Positions 1-9,177 of a DNA stretch of 64,000 nt are shown here, piece after piece (positions within the stretch are counted from its first letter, which is position 1; the number at the start of each line of letters is the position of its first letter). The DNA comes from Pontibacter lucknowensis (GTDB taxonomy: Bacteria > Bacteroidota > Bacteroidia > Cytophagales > Hymenobacteraceae). The stretch is taken from assembly GCF_900156415.1 (NCBI RefSeq), contig NZ_FTNM01000005.1, forward strand, positions 62,001 through 126,000, read 5' to 3'. The notes beneath the pieces are model-generated. The model saw only the letters and a list, made by a program, of their open reading frames with translations. It was not told where the DNA came from and ran no database searches. The position numbers and the translations under genes were made by a program.

Positions 1-21
1 GAAGCAGGCAACCCCTTATAG
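1..21 (+). CDS. Possible C-terminal end of an upstream gene (partial)
   Basis: Frame 1 reads EAGNPL and a TAG stop at 19-21. A good hairpin terminator with a T-run follows at 40-77, which fits a plus-strand gene ending here. Only six residues are visible, so neither the frame nor any function can be proven. Confidence 0.3.
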   Translation, partial: EAGNPL

Positions 22-39
22 AGCAGAAATAAATTGAAG

Positions 40-77
40 AAAAATCCGGCCGCTATACCTGTTGCCGGATTTTTTTA
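40..77 (+). terminator. Rho-independent terminator
   Basis: Arms AAAAATCCGGC (40-50) and GCCGGATTTTT (64-74) are complementary, and the T-run continues to 76. The loop holds the recurrent TATACCT word. It would end the gene whose stop is near position 21. Confidence 0.75.
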
Positions 78-144
78 TGCCTTATATTTACTTTGGTGTG
101 TTATATTATTGCCGTCATCCCAATGTAAGGATGTAAAATAAGAG

Positions 145-360
145 CACACCCCTGCCCCTCTCAAAAGGAGAGCAGTTTCACTTTACTTTTTATGTCATCC
201 TGAAAAGATCCTGGTAAAGAGGGCCTCTACCCCCCAATAGTATAAGCTTAACTTCCCGGGGTTGGCCCCCCTATTTCAACCAAGTTTCTTTAGGGAATGA
301 CAATAATTTTTGAGTCTGTATTCTTAGAATGAAACACACCCCTCTCAAGAGGGAAGTTTT
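145..360. repeat. Two diverged copies of a small intergenic repeat
   Basis: The gene-free stretch 78-448 holds two similar words: CACACCCCT followed by a CTCTC...GAGAG palindrome (158-172), and CACACCCCT with the CCCTCT/AGAGGG palindrome (340-353). Both are followed by AGTTT or AAGTTTT and an ACTTTA stretch. They look like decayed copies of one intergenic element. No transposase or open frame is present. No other feature is apparent in this stretch. Confidence 0.4.
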
Positions 361-448
361 AACTTTAATATAGCGCGAATATAGCGTGGGCGAGGACACT
401 TGCGCCATGCGTATACCTTACAATTAAACTCTATTACCCGACCAAACT

Positions 449-2341
449 ATGGCAAAAGACAAGTACTACATCATCGACTTCGACAGCACTTTTACACAGG
501 TAGAGGCACTGGATGAACTGGGCGAAATAAGTCTGGCGGGTGAGGAGAACAAAGACGAAATCCTGCAGCAAATTAAGGATCTGACCAATGGCGCCATGGA
601 AGGGAGGAGCTCGTTTACCGAAGGCCTGTCCAAAAGGCTGGCTTTACTCAAAGCGAACCGACGGCATCTGAAGCCACTGATTCAGCTTTTGCAGACCAAG
701 GTGTCGGACTCCATCAAGCGTAACAAAGAGTTCTTCCAGACTTATGCCGACCATATCCTGATCGTATCAAGTGGCTTCAAAGAGTTCATCACCCCGATCG
801 TGACCGAGTATGGCATCAAGGAAGAAAACATTTACGCCAATACCTTCAGGTTTGACGAACAAGGCAACATCATTGGCTTTGATGAAGAGAACCTGCTGTG
901 CCTGGACCGGGGTAAGATAAAGCTACTTGAAGAGCTGGCGCTGGAAGGCGATGTGTATGTGCTGGGCGATGGGTATACCGATTACGAGATAAAAGAAGCC
1001 GGACTGGCCAATAAGTTCTATGCTTTCACCGAAAACGTGGTGCGCGACAGCGTAGTAGCGAAAGCTGACGACGTGGCTCCAAGTCTGGACGAGTTTCTGT
1101 ATCAACACAAACTGCCGATGGCGATCTCCTATCCCAAAAACCGCATTCGGGTGCTTTTGCTGGAGAACGTACATCCCAAAGCCGTCGAGTTGTTCAAGCG
1201 TGAGGGCTACCAGATCGAGACTGTATCGGGAGCTTTGAGTGAGGATGAGCTGTGCGAGCGGATCAGGAATGTGTCGGTGCTGGGTATACGCTCTAAAACG
1301 CAGGTGACGAAGCGCGTACTCGAGCATGCCAACAAACTGATGTGTATCGGTGCATTCTGCATCGGCACCAACCAGATCGACCTGAGCGCCTGCCTGGACG
1401 CCGGTGTAGCCGTGTTTAATGCGCCTTACAGTAATACCCGTAGCGTAGTGGAACTGGCCATCGGTGAGATCATCATGCTTTGCCGTAATGCCGTTGACAA
1501 AAGCATTAAAATGCATCAGGGCATTTGGGATAAGTCGGCTACCGGCAGCGTAGAGGTACGTGACAAAAAACTGGGCATAATCGGTTACGGCAGCATTGGA
1601 GCGCAACTGTCAGTGCTGGCGGAGGCATTGGGCATGGTGGTGTACTACTACGATGTGGTTGAAAGACTACAGCTCGGCAATGCCCGTAAATGCGAAACGC
1701 TGAAACAACTGCTTCAAATAGCTGACATTGTGAGCCTGCACGTAGACGGCCGCACCAGCAACCAGGGCATGTTCGGTGCAGAAGAGTTTGCCGCCATGAA
1801 GGACGGGGCCATCTTTTTGAACCTCAGTCGTGGCCATATCGTGGACTTACCTGCTCTGGTGGAAGCCATAAAATCAGGGAAGGTACGTGGCGCGGCGGTG
1901 GATGTGTACCCGTATGAGCCGGCCACTAATGACGAGGAGTTTGTAAGTGAACTGCGTGGACTGCCCAATGTCATCCTGACCCCGCACATCGGTGGCAGCA
2001 CACAGGAGGCGCAGGAGAACATCGGTACCTTTGTGCCAAGCCGCATTATGGAGTATATCAACACTGGCAACAGCTACCAGAGCGTGAACTTCCCGAACAT
2101 CCAGCTGCCAGAGCTCAAGAATGCGCACCGCCTGATTCACATCCACCAGAATGTGCCGGGCGTGCTTGCCAATATAAACAGCGTGCTGGCCGGCAACCAG
2201 GTGAACATCTTAGGTCAGTACCTTAAAACCAATGAGCAGATCGGCTACGTGATCACCGACATCGACAAGCTATATGATAAGAAAGTGATCGAGGAGATGA
2301 AGCGGGTTCCGGCTACCATCAAGTTCAGGATCTTATATTAA
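449..2341 (+). CDS. Fusion of HAD phosphoserine phosphatase and D-3-phosphoglycerate dehydrogenase
   Basis: This 630-residue protein carries two enzymes of the phosphorylated serine pathway. Residues 1 to about 215 form a HAD-IB phosphatase: the nucleophile motif D10-F-D12-S-T14 and the late motif GDGYTDYE are clear. Residues from about 230 form a 2-hydroxyacid dehydrogenase with the NAD-binding GYGSIG at 379-384 and the PHIGGST catalytic His segment. A C-terminal ACT domain (from about 560, LIHIHQNVPGVLANINSVL) is the expected serine-sensing module of SerA. The first step (phosphoglycerate oxidation) and last step (phosphoserine hydrolysis) would therefore sit in one chain; SerC is not in the window. 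The ATG at 449 leads straight into the HAD domain. Its stop overlaps the converging neighbour by 4 bp. Such fusions are, as far as I know, found in Cytophagales. The dual activity is inferred. Confidence 0.9.
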   Translation: MAKDKYYIIDFDSTFTQVEALDELGEISLAGEENKDEILQQIKDLTNGAMEGRSSFTEGLSKRLALLKANRRHLKPLIQLLQTKVSDSIKRNKEFFQTYADHILIVSSGFKEFITPIVTEYGIKEENIYANTFRFDEQGNIIGFDEENLLCLDRGKIKLLEELALEGDVYVLGDGYTDYEIKEAGLANKFYAFTENVVRDSVVAKADDVAPSLDEFLYQHKLPMAISYPKNRIRVLLLENVHPKAVELFKREGYQIETVSGALSEDELCERIRNVSVLGIRSKTQVTKRVLEHANKLMCIGAFCIGTNQIDLSACLDAGVAVFNAPYSNTRSVVELAIGEIIMLCRNAVDKSIKMHQGIWDKSATGSVEVRDKKLGIIGYGSIGAQLSVLAEALGMVVYYYDVVERLQLGNARKCETLKQLLQIADIVSLHVDGRTSNQGMFGAEEFAAMKDGAIFLNLSRGHIVDLPALVEAIKSGKVRGAAVDVYPYEPATNDEEFVSELRGLPNVILTPHIGGSTQEAQENIGTFVPSRIMEYINTGNSYQSVNFPNIQLPELKNAHRLIHIHQNVPGVLANINSVLAGNQVNILGQYLKTNEQIGYVITDIDKLYDKKVIEEMKRVPATIKFRILY

Positions 2342-2871
2342 AACACCTGCCCGATCTCCTGCTTCAGATAGCTGATAGCTTTGGCAGTTGGGTCGATTTC
2401 GTTGTTGAGCACGTTTTCCAGAATGCGTTTGGCCAGTTCCGTGCCTTTTGCCTTTTCATCGAGGCTTTGGAAGGATTTGTTGATCAGGTTCACAACTTCT
2501 TCGCGAGCGTGCCTTACCTGCTGCCAGGCCTGCTCGGTCATGTATACCTGCTGCGACATGTTGTGATTAAACTCGTTTCGGATTTCGGTGAGCAGGATGC
2601 GGTGGTACTCGGCGGCTGTGTGGCCTCCCCCACTCACCCGCAGCAAGAGGTTGCTTGGCGTAATGCGCTCCAACAACAGCACAATGCGCTCATAGGCCTG
2701 TAGCCGGATAGGCGTCACGACCTCCGCATTTTTATGGCGTAGCTCCAGCAAGCGCAGCTTATAGTCCCGCTCCAGAAACTTTTTCAGCATAGAGTAAGCT
2801 ACTGCGGCCACCAAAATGGCAGGTATAGAGATTTTAAGTATATCGAGTATAATGTTGGTGCCTTCTTCCAT
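2338..2871 (-). CDS. Conserved membrane-anchored protein of unknown function
   Basis: This 177-residue protein has one N-terminal transmembrane helix (about residues 8-28) followed by a basic stretch and a long mostly helical, charged region likely to be cytoplasmic and partly coiled coil. I recognise no catalytic motif. It resembles conserved Bacteroidota proteins of unknown function. It converges on the serine biosynthesis fusion with a 4-bp overlap, so it has its own promoter upstream near 2880. No function is assigned. Confidence 0.75.
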   Translation of the reverse strand: MEEGTNIILDILKISIPAILVAAVAYSMLKKFLERDYKLRLLELRHKNAEVVTPIRLQAYERIVLLLERITPSNLLLRVSGGGHTAAEYHRILLTEIRNEFNHNMSQQVYMTEQAWQQVRHAREEVVNLINKSFQSLDEKAKGTELAKRILENVLNNEIDPTAKAISYLKQEIGQVF

Positions 2872-3027
2872 TTGCGATTGTTTTGAACCTTAAATATCGG
2901 AAAAAATTAATTTAGGTTGGCATGAATCATTTTCCAGGTACAGCTGTTTAGCTAATACACCGGAGTGCTGCAGCAAAATTGCAAGTAATTGCGTAAATTG
3001 CAGCTCCATTTCAAATTTGAACAGACT

Positions 3028-3375
3028 ATGGCAACTGAAACAAAAACTGCACCGATAGCGCTTACTGAAAAAGCACTGGCTGAAGTTAAAAATATAATGC
3101 AAGAGAAAAACGTACCTGCTGAATACGGCCTGCGCATTGGCGTGCAAGGCGGTGGCTGCTCTGGTATGTCCTACCTGCTGGGCTTTGATAAAGCAAAGGA
3201 CTCTGACGAGATCTACACCCTTGAAGGTTTGAACCTGATCATGGACAAGAAGCACGCGATGTATGTACTGGGTATGGAAGTTGACTTCCAGGACGGTCTG
3301 AACGCCCGTGGTTTCGTTTTCAACAACCCACAGGCTAAGAGCACCTGCGGTTGCGGCAGCTCATTCTCTGCATAA
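3028..3375 (+). CDS. HesB/IscA-family iron-sulfur cluster assembly protein
   Basis: An A-type iron-sulfur carrier of 115 residues, the normal family length. The three conserved cysteines are present: C44 in GGGCSGMSY and C107/C109 in the CGCGSSF tail. Such proteins carry or deliver Fe-S clusters to apo-enzymes in the cytoplasm. The frame is open 13 codons further upstream, but the ATG at 3028 begins the usual MATETKTAP-like N-terminus and is preferred. It stands alone, without isc or suf genes nearby, so IscA, SufA and ErpA roles cannot be told apart. A shared bidirectional terminator follows. Confidence 0.9.
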   Translation: MATETKTAPIALTEKALAEVKNIMQEKNVPAEYGLRIGVQGGGCSGMSYLLGFDKAKDSDEIYTLEGLNLIMDKKHAMYVLGMEVDFQDGLNARGFVFNNPQAKSTCGCGSSFSA

Positions 3376-3406
3376 GCTAAAAATACCTTCTTTCTCTTTA
3401 GAAAGA

Positions 3407-3440
3407 CAAAGCCCGGCCAAATGGCCGGGCTTTGTTGTTT
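3407..3440. terminator. Bidirectional terminator between converging genes
   Basis: Perfect 12-bp arms CAAAGCCCGGCC (3407-3418) and GGCCGGGCTTTG (3423-3434) with a 4-nt loop. The T-rich tail TTGTTTT serves the plus strand and the A-rich left flank the minus strand. It lies between the IscA-like gene and the converging gene at 3443. Confidence 0.85.
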
Positions 3441-3442
3441 TA

Positions 3443-3922
3443 TCAGTGGCGATCATCATACTGCGTAACCCTAACTACGGTGCCTTCTTTAAACTCAATG
3501 TCAATTACATGGGGTAATAAAGAGAAAGGACCTGGCAAACGCCCAGTATAATATTTCCACCGTTCATTCCTTTGATTCTCTCTTCCTGTAGTACCCAGCC
3601 ACTTTTCAACATCCGATCTGTTCTTCCCAATAAGTAGCTCACGAGCAATTAGGTCCTCTGTCATCTTATACCTTTTATCCGGCTTTTCCCACCACTTTGC
3701 CTGATCAAAGCTTGTTTTTGGGTAATAGCGCCAGATAGCCAGGCTTGAAGAGTAAGTGAGCAGGAAACTCAAAAGGATGAAAGATAATGCACCAGCCCAT
3801 ACTGTAAATTTTCCGAGCCCATACCTTTGCATTACAGGCCTAAGCTTGAAATAACTCACGACGCAGAGTCCTACAAAGGCTGCTATAAGGTAAATTAACC
3901 AGGAGAATGTAGCTACCAGCAT
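3443..3922 (-). CDS. Two-helix membrane protein with a BamE/SmpA-like C-terminal part
   Basis: 159 residues. Two N-terminal transmembrane helices (about 5-27 and 38-62) are followed by a soluble part. The segment LIGKNRSDVEKWLGTT, then WKYYTG and IEFKEGTVVRV, resembles the pattern of BamE/SmpA-like domains (a glycine-rich turn, a tryptophan-tyrosine strand, and an F-x-x-G-x-V strand). That likeness is an inference from pattern only. It lies 10 bp downstream of the ChaN-like gene on the same strand, so the two may be co-transcribed. Function unknown. Confidence 0.65.
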   Translation of the reverse strand: MLVATFSWLIYLIAAFVGLCVVSYFKLRPVMQRYGLGKFTVWAGALSFILLSFLLTYSSSLAIWRYYPKTSFDQAKWWEKPDKRYKMTEDLIARELLIGKNRSDVEKWLGTTGRENQRNERWKYYTGRLPGPFSLLPHVIDIEFKEGTVVRVTQYDDRH

Positions 3923-3932
3923 AGGTACGCGC

Positions 3933-4826
3933 TTAGTAGGTTCTCGTCATACTCGATGGCACTACCAGAATATAATCCGCCTTCTGCTTATGCTCCTCTG
4001 TCAGCTTGTCCAGGTCTTCCTGCAGCACGGTGGTAATGGTCATGGTCCTGAGTTGCGGATTGCCCTGCTTCAGATACCAGCCTATACCCTCAAAATTATC
4101 GGAGTGATAAGCGCCGTTCAGATGTAACATCTTTTTGCCTTTGTTTACCTGCTGCAGGATGAAATGAGCCATGGTGGCGTCTTTCAGGGCCTGAGCCTGC
4201 ACAATGTTTTCGCTTTTGGTATTGCCATGAGTGCCTTTGCCAAACATCGCCAGCATATTCTTATACCCGGGCAGGTCCATATCAACCTGCACAGGCAGCG
4301 GCGCAATGTAGCGTTTTGCATCTGCCGATACATGCTCCAACGCCTTCAAGCTACCTCCTGATACCATGGCAGCGTAACGGCGCGGCACATTGGTCGCGAC
4401 AAAAGGTATGGACATTTCTTTCGCAAAGCGTACCACTGGTTTATAATCCGTCTGATAGTTATTCCAAGGCCGCGACTCCTGCTCAAAATTCTTCTCCGCT
4501 ACCTGCCCTGACAGATACTCGTTCAGTACCAGTTGCACATCGGCTTCAAACATCTCGGCTCCTATGGTGAAGCGCTGCTGGTGAGCCTTGTGCAGGTCTT
4601 TGGCCACTTCTAATTGCAGCCAATGCGCGATCGGGTCGTTGTGCTGCTCACCAAACAGCACCACATCGGCCTTCTGCAGTTCTTCCAGCATTTTGCCATA
4701 CTTCACCTGCTTGCCCTTTGCCGTGAAGAGTTGGTAGGCAGGTTTATCTTTATCGGTTTCGGAGGCAGTGGCTATACCTGTGGTGAACATAAGCAACAGG
4801 AGTGTCAGGAGTGAAAATCTCATCAT
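3933..4826 (-). CDS. ChaN-like (DUF399) secreted protein
   Basis: 297 residues beginning with a signal peptide (hydrophobic 4-20, cut near TASE). The motif VVLFGEQHND and the later HLNGAYHSDN are typical of the ChaN/EreA-like (haem-binding uptake, Tiki) superfamily, where the Glu and His residues sit in the active or ligand site. ChaN is linked to haem-iron handling at the outer membrane, but many members have no known substrate. No lipobox cysteine is seen. Two adjacent ATG codons (4826 and 4823) could start it. The 3443-3922 gene follows after 6 bp of separation from its stop. The preceding ABC operon is isolated by a terminator at 4858-4889. Confidence 0.85.
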   Translation of the reverse strand: MMRFSLLTLLLLMFTTGIATASETDKDKPAYQLFTAKGKQVKYGKMLEELQKADVVLFGEQHNDPIAHWLQLEVAKDLHKAHQQRFTIGAEMFEADVQLVLNEYLSGQVAEKNFEQESRPWNNYQTDYKPVVRFAKEMSIPFVATNVPRRYAAMVSGGSLKALEHVSADAKRYIAPLPVQVDMDLPGYKNMLAMFGKGTHGNTKSENIVQAQALKDATMAHFILQQVNKGKKMLHLNGAYHSDNFEGIGWYLKQGNPQLRTMTITTVLQEDLDKLTEEHKQKADYILVVPSSMTRTY

Positions 4827-4857
4827 AGTTATGGAGTATTTCGCCCAATCAAGTTAC

Positions 4858-4889
4858 AAAAAAATAGCTGGCTCCGAAGAACCAGCTAT
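4858..4889 (-). terminator. Terminator of the ABC exporter operon
   Basis: Arms ATAGCTGG (4864-4871) and CCAGCTAT (4882-4889). On the minus strand the hairpin is followed by seven T (A-run 4858-4864 on plus). It lies just downstream of the permease stop. Confidence 0.75.
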
Positions 4890-4916
4890 GCTAATTTTAT
4901 ACCTATACCTGAGTGG

Positions 4917-6254
4917 CTATACCCTGTAGAACAACCACTTCGATAGTTCTTTGTAGTTGATCTTCTTGCCGTACATCAGTATACCTACGCGGTAGATCCT
5001 GGAGGCGATCCAGGTGGTGAAGATGAAGCCCAGAATGAGGAGCCCCATTGAAAGCAGGAGTTCGCTGGCAGGCACGCCGAATGGGATACGCACCATCATC
5101 ACAATCGGGGATGTGAACGGAATGATCGACATCCAGAAAGCCACTGGCCCATCAGGATTCTGTATCACCACCGTGTAAGACATGATGAAGGAAATGATGA
5201 GCGGTATTGTGATCGGGAACATGAACTGCTGTGTGTCCGTCTCGTTGTCCACAGCCGCACCAATGGCCCCGAAGAGAGAACCGTACAGCAAGTACCCGCC
5301 CAAGAAGTAGAACAGGAAACTGCCTAATAGAAGTGGGAAGTTGAGGTTCGAGATGGCGCTGCTCACCTCGGACAAGGTATTCTGTTGGCTTGATTCTTCT
5401 GTCTCAGCAGACTCCTCTTCACCTGTTGCCATTGCACGGCCAGACTGCATCTGCTCGATTGGAGTAGGCGCCGGTTTAATGTCAAAGGCTGCCTGCACAC
5501 CGCTTACCACGATAGCCGACAATACAACCCAGAGTAAAAACTGCGTCAATCCCACACCGGCTATACCTACAATCTTGCCCATCATGAGCTGAAAAGGCTT
5601 CACTGAGGAGATCATCACCTCCACAATGCGGTTGGTCTTCTCCTCTATCACGCCGCGCATGATCTGCACGCCATACAGGAAGATGAAGAAATAAATGATA
5701 ACAGCCCCGATGATGCCAGCCCCGGACGTTACCCACACATTGCTGTCGCGCTCGCCGCTCTCGCTAAGGTTCACGGTGGTCATCGTCACGTTGGCCTTCA
5801 TTTTATTGAGCATATCACGGTCTATACCGGAGGCCATGAAGCGCTGACTCTCAATTTCCTTCTCCAGCATATTCTCCAGCCTGAACTTCACCTGCAGACT
5901 GGTATTCTTCTTTGAATAGAGGCGGATACCTTCAGGCTTATCCAGATCAAGCTTCGGAATGTGCAGCAGTGCGGTGTAGTCTGTTTCCTGATAGGCAACT
6001 TTTGCCTGTTCCAGCGAACTGGCCGCTATCGGGATAATTTTCAGGTCCTCGCGGCTTTCCAGCTTATCTGCAAAGAGTCCGCTTTCGTCCAGCACCATCA
6101 CCACGTCTTCACTGTCCGAAATAGTGGCGAGCCAGGCAGGTATGATCATGAAGGCGGCCAGCAACAGCGGTGTCAGGAAGGTCATGATGATGAAGCTTTT
6201 CTTCCGCACGCGTGTCAGGTATTCGCGCTGTATAATGAGCCAGATCTTATGCAT
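4917..6254 (-). CDS. ABC-2 type exporter permease (NatB-like)
   Basis: 445 residues. One N-terminal membrane helix (about 20-42), a long extracytoplasmic loop (about 45-180), then five or so helices (about 180-205, 225-255, 315-345, 350-380, 395-420). This is the NatB/YhaP-like ABC-2 permease layout. The substrate is unknown; homologous systems export sodium or other small solutes. The stop is close to an isolated terminator. The start overlaps the ATPase gene end by 8 bp, showing translational coupling and a two-gene operon. The segment IEEKTNRIVEVMISSVKP is characteristic of this permease class. Confidence 0.88.
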   Translation of the reverse strand: MHKIWLIIQREYLTRVRKKSFIIMTFLTPLLLAAFMIIPAWLATISDSEDVVMVLDESGLFADKLESREDLKIIPIAASSLEQAKVAYQETDYTALLHIPKLDLDKPEGIRLYSKKNTSLQVKFRLENMLEKEIESQRFMASGIDRDMLNKMKANVTMTTVNLSESGERDSNVWVTSGAGIIGAVIIYFFIFLYGVQIMRGVIEEKTNRIVEVMISSVKPFQLMMGKIVGIAGVGLTQFLLWVVLSAIVVSGVQAAFDIKPAPTPIEQMQSGRAMATGEEESAETEESSQQNTLSEVSSAISNLNFPLLLGSFLFYFLGGYLLYGSLFGAIGAAVDNETDTQQFMFPITIPLIISFIMSYTVVIQNPDGPVAFWMSIIPFTSPIVMMVRIPFGVPASELLLSMGLLILGFIFTTWIASRIYRVGILMYGKKINYKELSKWLFYRV

Positions 6255-7158
6255 GGTAAGTTTCTTTTACTTTTCGGATAAAAATGTCATTGATACTCGG
6301 TACAAGCTCCACAAACGAGTGTACCTCTACACGCTGAATCAGGTAACGCAGCAGGTCGTTTGGCGAAGCGCCATCGAGCAGGCGGATGGAAGCCCGGAAC
6401 ACACCGTGGTTGTCGTGCTGCTCCAGCACTTCAAAATCAGGTGACGTAATCAGCAATTGTCCGTTGCCGATTACCTGGTAGGTGTCCGTCTTGTAGGTGT
6501 CTTTAATTTCACGCACCGGACCGTCGAGCACTTTGCGAGAGCGGTTGATCAAGGCAATGTTATCGCAAAGCTCCTCTACCGACTCCATGCGGTGCGTCGA
6601 GAAAATGATGGTCGCCCCGTTGTCACGCAAACGCAGGATCTCGTCTTTGATCAGGTTGGCATTAATGGGGTCGAAACCAGAGAAAGGCTCGTCAAGGATT
6701 ATCAGGGAAGGCTGATGCATAACGGTGGCCATGAACTGTACTTTCTGCTGCATCCCTTTGGAAAGGTCTTCAATGTTCTTATTCATCCATTCCTTTATCT
6801 CAAAGCGGGCCACCCATTCCTTAATGCGGGCAATGGCTTCGTCTTTGGTCAGGCCTTTGAGCTGGGCAAGGTATAGCAGCTGCTCCCCCACCTTCATTTT
6901 TTTATACAGACCGCGTTCTTCAGGCAGATAGCCCATGTCCTTGATGTGCGAAGGGCGCAGTTTCTCCCCTTTGAAGTATATCTCGCCGGAGTCGGCACCT
7001 GTAATCTGGGTGATGATACGGATCAGGGATGTTTTACCTGCTCCGTTTGGCCCCAGTAAGCCGAAGATGCAGCCCTGCGGGATGTCGAAGCTGACGTTGT
7101 CAAGGGCCGTGTGGTTGGCGTATCGCTTGGTTACGCCATCTATTTTAAGAATGCTCAA
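6247..7158 (-). CDS. ABC exporter ATP-binding subunit (NatA-like)
   Basis: Energises the permease encoded directly downstream. Walker A GPNGAGKTS, the signature LSKGMQQKVQF, Walker B LIILDEPFSGFD and the H-loop STHRM are all present, as is the C-terminal extension seen in NatA-type ATPases. No in-frame ATG exists at the N-terminus: the frame opens at TTG 7212, but the TTG at 7158 gives MSILKIDGVTKRY, which matches where the family starts, so I place the start there (303 residues). The upstream 18 codons could still be translated. Confidence 0.88.
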   Translation of the reverse strand: MSILKIDGVTKRYANHTALDNVSFDIPQGCIFGLLGPNGAGKTSLIRIITQITGADSGEIYFKGEKLRPSHIKDMGYLPEERGLYKKMKVGEQLLYLAQLKGLTKDEAIARIKEWVARFEIKEWMNKNIEDLSKGMQQKVQFMATVMHQPSLIILDEPFSGFDPINANLIKDEILRLRDNGATIIFSTHRMESVEELCDNIALINRSRKVLDGPVREIKDTYKTDTYQVIGNGQLLITSPDFEVLEQHDNHGVFRASIRLLDGASPNDLLRYLIQRVEVHSFVELVPSINDIFIRKVKETYHA

Positions 7159-7293
7159 TGCTGTTAACCTTTTGGTATGTTCAAAAATAGCCTTTTTGGG
7201 GCTGAGTGACAAGCAATATCAATAAAGCACTATACTTAATCGACTAACGCAGGTATAGGCTATACCAAATACGAGTGCTGGCTTTTATTAGCA

Positions 7294-7337
7294 ACAAAAA
7301 AGCCTGCCTTCTCTACTGAAAAGGCAGGCTTTTGTTT
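7294..7337 (-). terminator. Terminator of grpE-dnaJ
   Basis: Arms AAAAGCCTGCCTT (7298-7310) and AAGGCAGGCTTTT (7321-7333), with flanking ACAA/TTGT extending the stem. The A-run on the left gives a T-tail for minus-strand transcripts from dnaJ. Confidence 0.8.
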
Positions 7338-7355
7338 ATCTAGTCATGTAGAGGC

Positions 7356-8504
7356 CTACTGAAAGTAGTCTTTCACTTTCTCAAAGAAACCCTTGTCGCT
7401 CTTACCGGGGTGCGGTGCAAAGTTGTTGGAGTCACGCAGACGCTCCAGTGCGGCACGTTCCTCGCTACTCAGCGACTTAGGCGTCCAGACGTTGATGTGG
7501 ATCAGCTGATCGCCTTTCCCATACCCATTGATGTCTTTCACGCCTTTGCCGCGCAGCCTGAAGATTTCGCCGCTCTGCGTTCCAGGCTTGATCGTGATCT
7601 TCACGCGGCCACCAATGGTCGGCACTTCAATGTCAGCGCCCAGTGCGGCATCAATGAAGCTGATGTACTGGTCAAAAATTACGTTGTTGCCGTCACGCTT
7701 CAGGCTTGGGTGTTCTTCTTCTTCAATCTGAATCAGCAAATCACCCGGCACACCGCCACGCTCCGGCACGTTACCTTTACCGCTCATGGAAAGCTGCATG
7801 CCATCCATCACGCCAGCCGGCACGTTGATCGTGATCACCTCTTCCTGCAGTTCGCGGCCGCTTCCGTGGCAGGCTTCGCAGTTCTTGGTCACGATACGGC
7901 CTTCGCCGTTACAGGTAGGGCAGGTCGCTGTGCTCACCATCTGGCCCAGCATGGTATTCACTACCTTGCGCACCTGACCTGAGCCCTGACATGAGCCGCA
8001 AGTCTGCATCTCGGTACCGTTCTTGGCACCGTTGCCGCCGCAAGTGCCACAGGCTACGTAGCGTTTTACTTTGATCTTCTTCTCAACGCCGTTGGCAATT
8101 TCCTCGAGGTTGAGCTTTAACTTGATGCGCAGGTTACTGCCTTTGCGGGTACGTCGGCCTCCCTGACGGCCAGCGCCGCCAAAGAAACTCTCGAAGCCGC
8201 CTCCAGCCCCGCCGAAGATGTCGCCGAATTGGGAGAAGATATCCTCCATATTCATGCCGCCACCTCCGCCGAAGCCACCGTTCATGCCCTGATGACCGAA
8301 CTGGTCATAGCGCTGGCGCTTCTGCTGGTCGCTCAATACTTCATAAGCCTCAGCCGCCTCCTTAAACTTTTCTTCCGCCGTGTGGTCGTCGGGGTTCTTG
8401 TCGGGGTGAAACTTGATGGCGAGCTTACGGTAAGCCTTCTTGATCTCCTCCTGACTTGCTCCTTTGCTTACACCTAAAATCTCGTAATAATCTCTCTTAG
8501 CCAT
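7356..8504 (-). CDS. dnaJ: Chaperone DnaJ
   Basis: 382-residue Hsp40 co-chaperone that delivers unfolded proteins to DnaK and stimulates its ATPase. The J-domain (1-70) has the HPD motif in KFHPDKNP. A Gly/Phe-rich segment follows (about 75-120). The zinc domain has four repeats: [24 protein letters not shown] and CEACHGSG. The C-terminal substrate-binding domain completes it. All type I DnaJ parts are present. It follows grpE by 3 bp on the same strand; dnaK is not in the window. Confidence 0.97.
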   Translation of the reverse strand: MAKRDYYEILGVSKGASQEEIKKAYRKLAIKFHPDKNPDDHTAEEKFKEAAEAYEVLSDQQKRQRYDQFGHQGMNGGFGGGGGMNMEDIFSQFGDIFGGAGGGFESFFGGAGRQGGRRTRKGSNLRIKLKLNLEEIANGVEKKIKVKRYVACGTCGGNGAKNGTEMQTCGSCQGSGQVRKVVNTMLGQMVSTATCPTCNGEGRIVTKNCEACHGSGRELQEEVITINVPAGVMDGMQLSMSGKGNVPERGGVPGDLLIQIEEEEHPSLKRDGNNVIFDQYISFIDAALGADIEVPTIGGRVKITIKPGTQSGEIFRLRGKGVKDINGYGKGDQLIHINVWTPKSLSSEERAALERLRDSNNFAPHPGKSDKGFFEKVKDYFQ

Positions 8505-8507
8505 TGC

Positions 8508-9074
8508 TTAAGCTCCTATGATAACTTTCGCGAAGCGGATCACCTTTTCATTCAAGGTATAGCCCTTCTCGATTACGTCTACTATTTTGCCTTTCAGTTC
8601 CTCTGATGGCGCCGGAATTTGCGTTACCGCCTCGTGCAGATCGCTGTCGAAATCATCGCCAGCGTTGATCACGATTGGCTTCAAACCTTTGAGCTGCGTC
8701 ACGTGCTTCAGCTTGTGGAACACCAGCTCCAGGCCCTGCAACATCGCATCCACATCTTTAGTTGCCTCCATTGATTGGCGGGCACGCTCCATATCATCCA
8801 GTACAGGCAACAGTTCGCTCATCAGGTCTTCGTTGGCTGTTTTGAGCAAGTCCATGCGCTCCTTGGCAGTTCTGCGTCTGAAGTTCTCAAACTCTGCCAT
8901 CAAACGGATGTATTTGTCTTTCATTTCTGCCAATTCGGCTTCTGCTTTGGTTTCAGAGCCAGTTTCTTCTACTGTCTCCTCAGCCTGCTCCTGTCCGTTG
9001 TTTTCTTCTGTATTGGCAGTGTTATCCTCTAGTTCTGTGTTTTCCTGCTCTTTCTTGATATCTTTCTCTGACAT
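8508..9074 (-). CDS. grpE: Nucleotide exchange factor GrpE
   Basis: 188 residues. A long acidic, low-complexity N-terminus (about 1-45, rich in Glu, Asn, Thr) leads to the coiled-coil region containing MAEFENFRRRTAKER and then the beta domain with ...PVLDDMERA and ...GYTLNEKVIRFAKV. GrpE releases ADP from DnaK. It forms a heat-shock operon with dnaJ. I did not find a CIRCE element or a convincing heat-shock promoter in 9075-9177. Confidence 0.96.
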   Translation of the reverse strand: MSEKDIKKEQENTELEDNTANTEENNGQEQAEETVEETGSETKAEAELAEMKDKYIRLMAEFENFRRRTAKERMDLLKTANEDLMSELLPVLDDMERARQSMEATKDVDAMLQGLELVFHKLKHVTQLKGLKPIVINAGDDFDSDLHEAVTQIPAPSEELKGKIVDVIEKGYTLNEKVIRFAKVIIGA

Positions 9075-9177
9075 AATGCCTTAAGAATTATAGGTTGATA
9101 GGTCTATTTTGTCTTTTCAATTGTCTTGCCAATTCTGTTTTTGTGTCAGATTGACATTTATTTGGTTGGTGCATCTC

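Noticed and set aside
923..1606. Long minus-strand frame inside the serine fusion gene
   Set aside because: It is antisense to a strongly conserved gene and shows no family features.
9075..9177. CIRCE or heat-shock operator upstream of grpE
   Set aside because: No matching inverted repeat or exact -7/-33 promoter boxes were seen.
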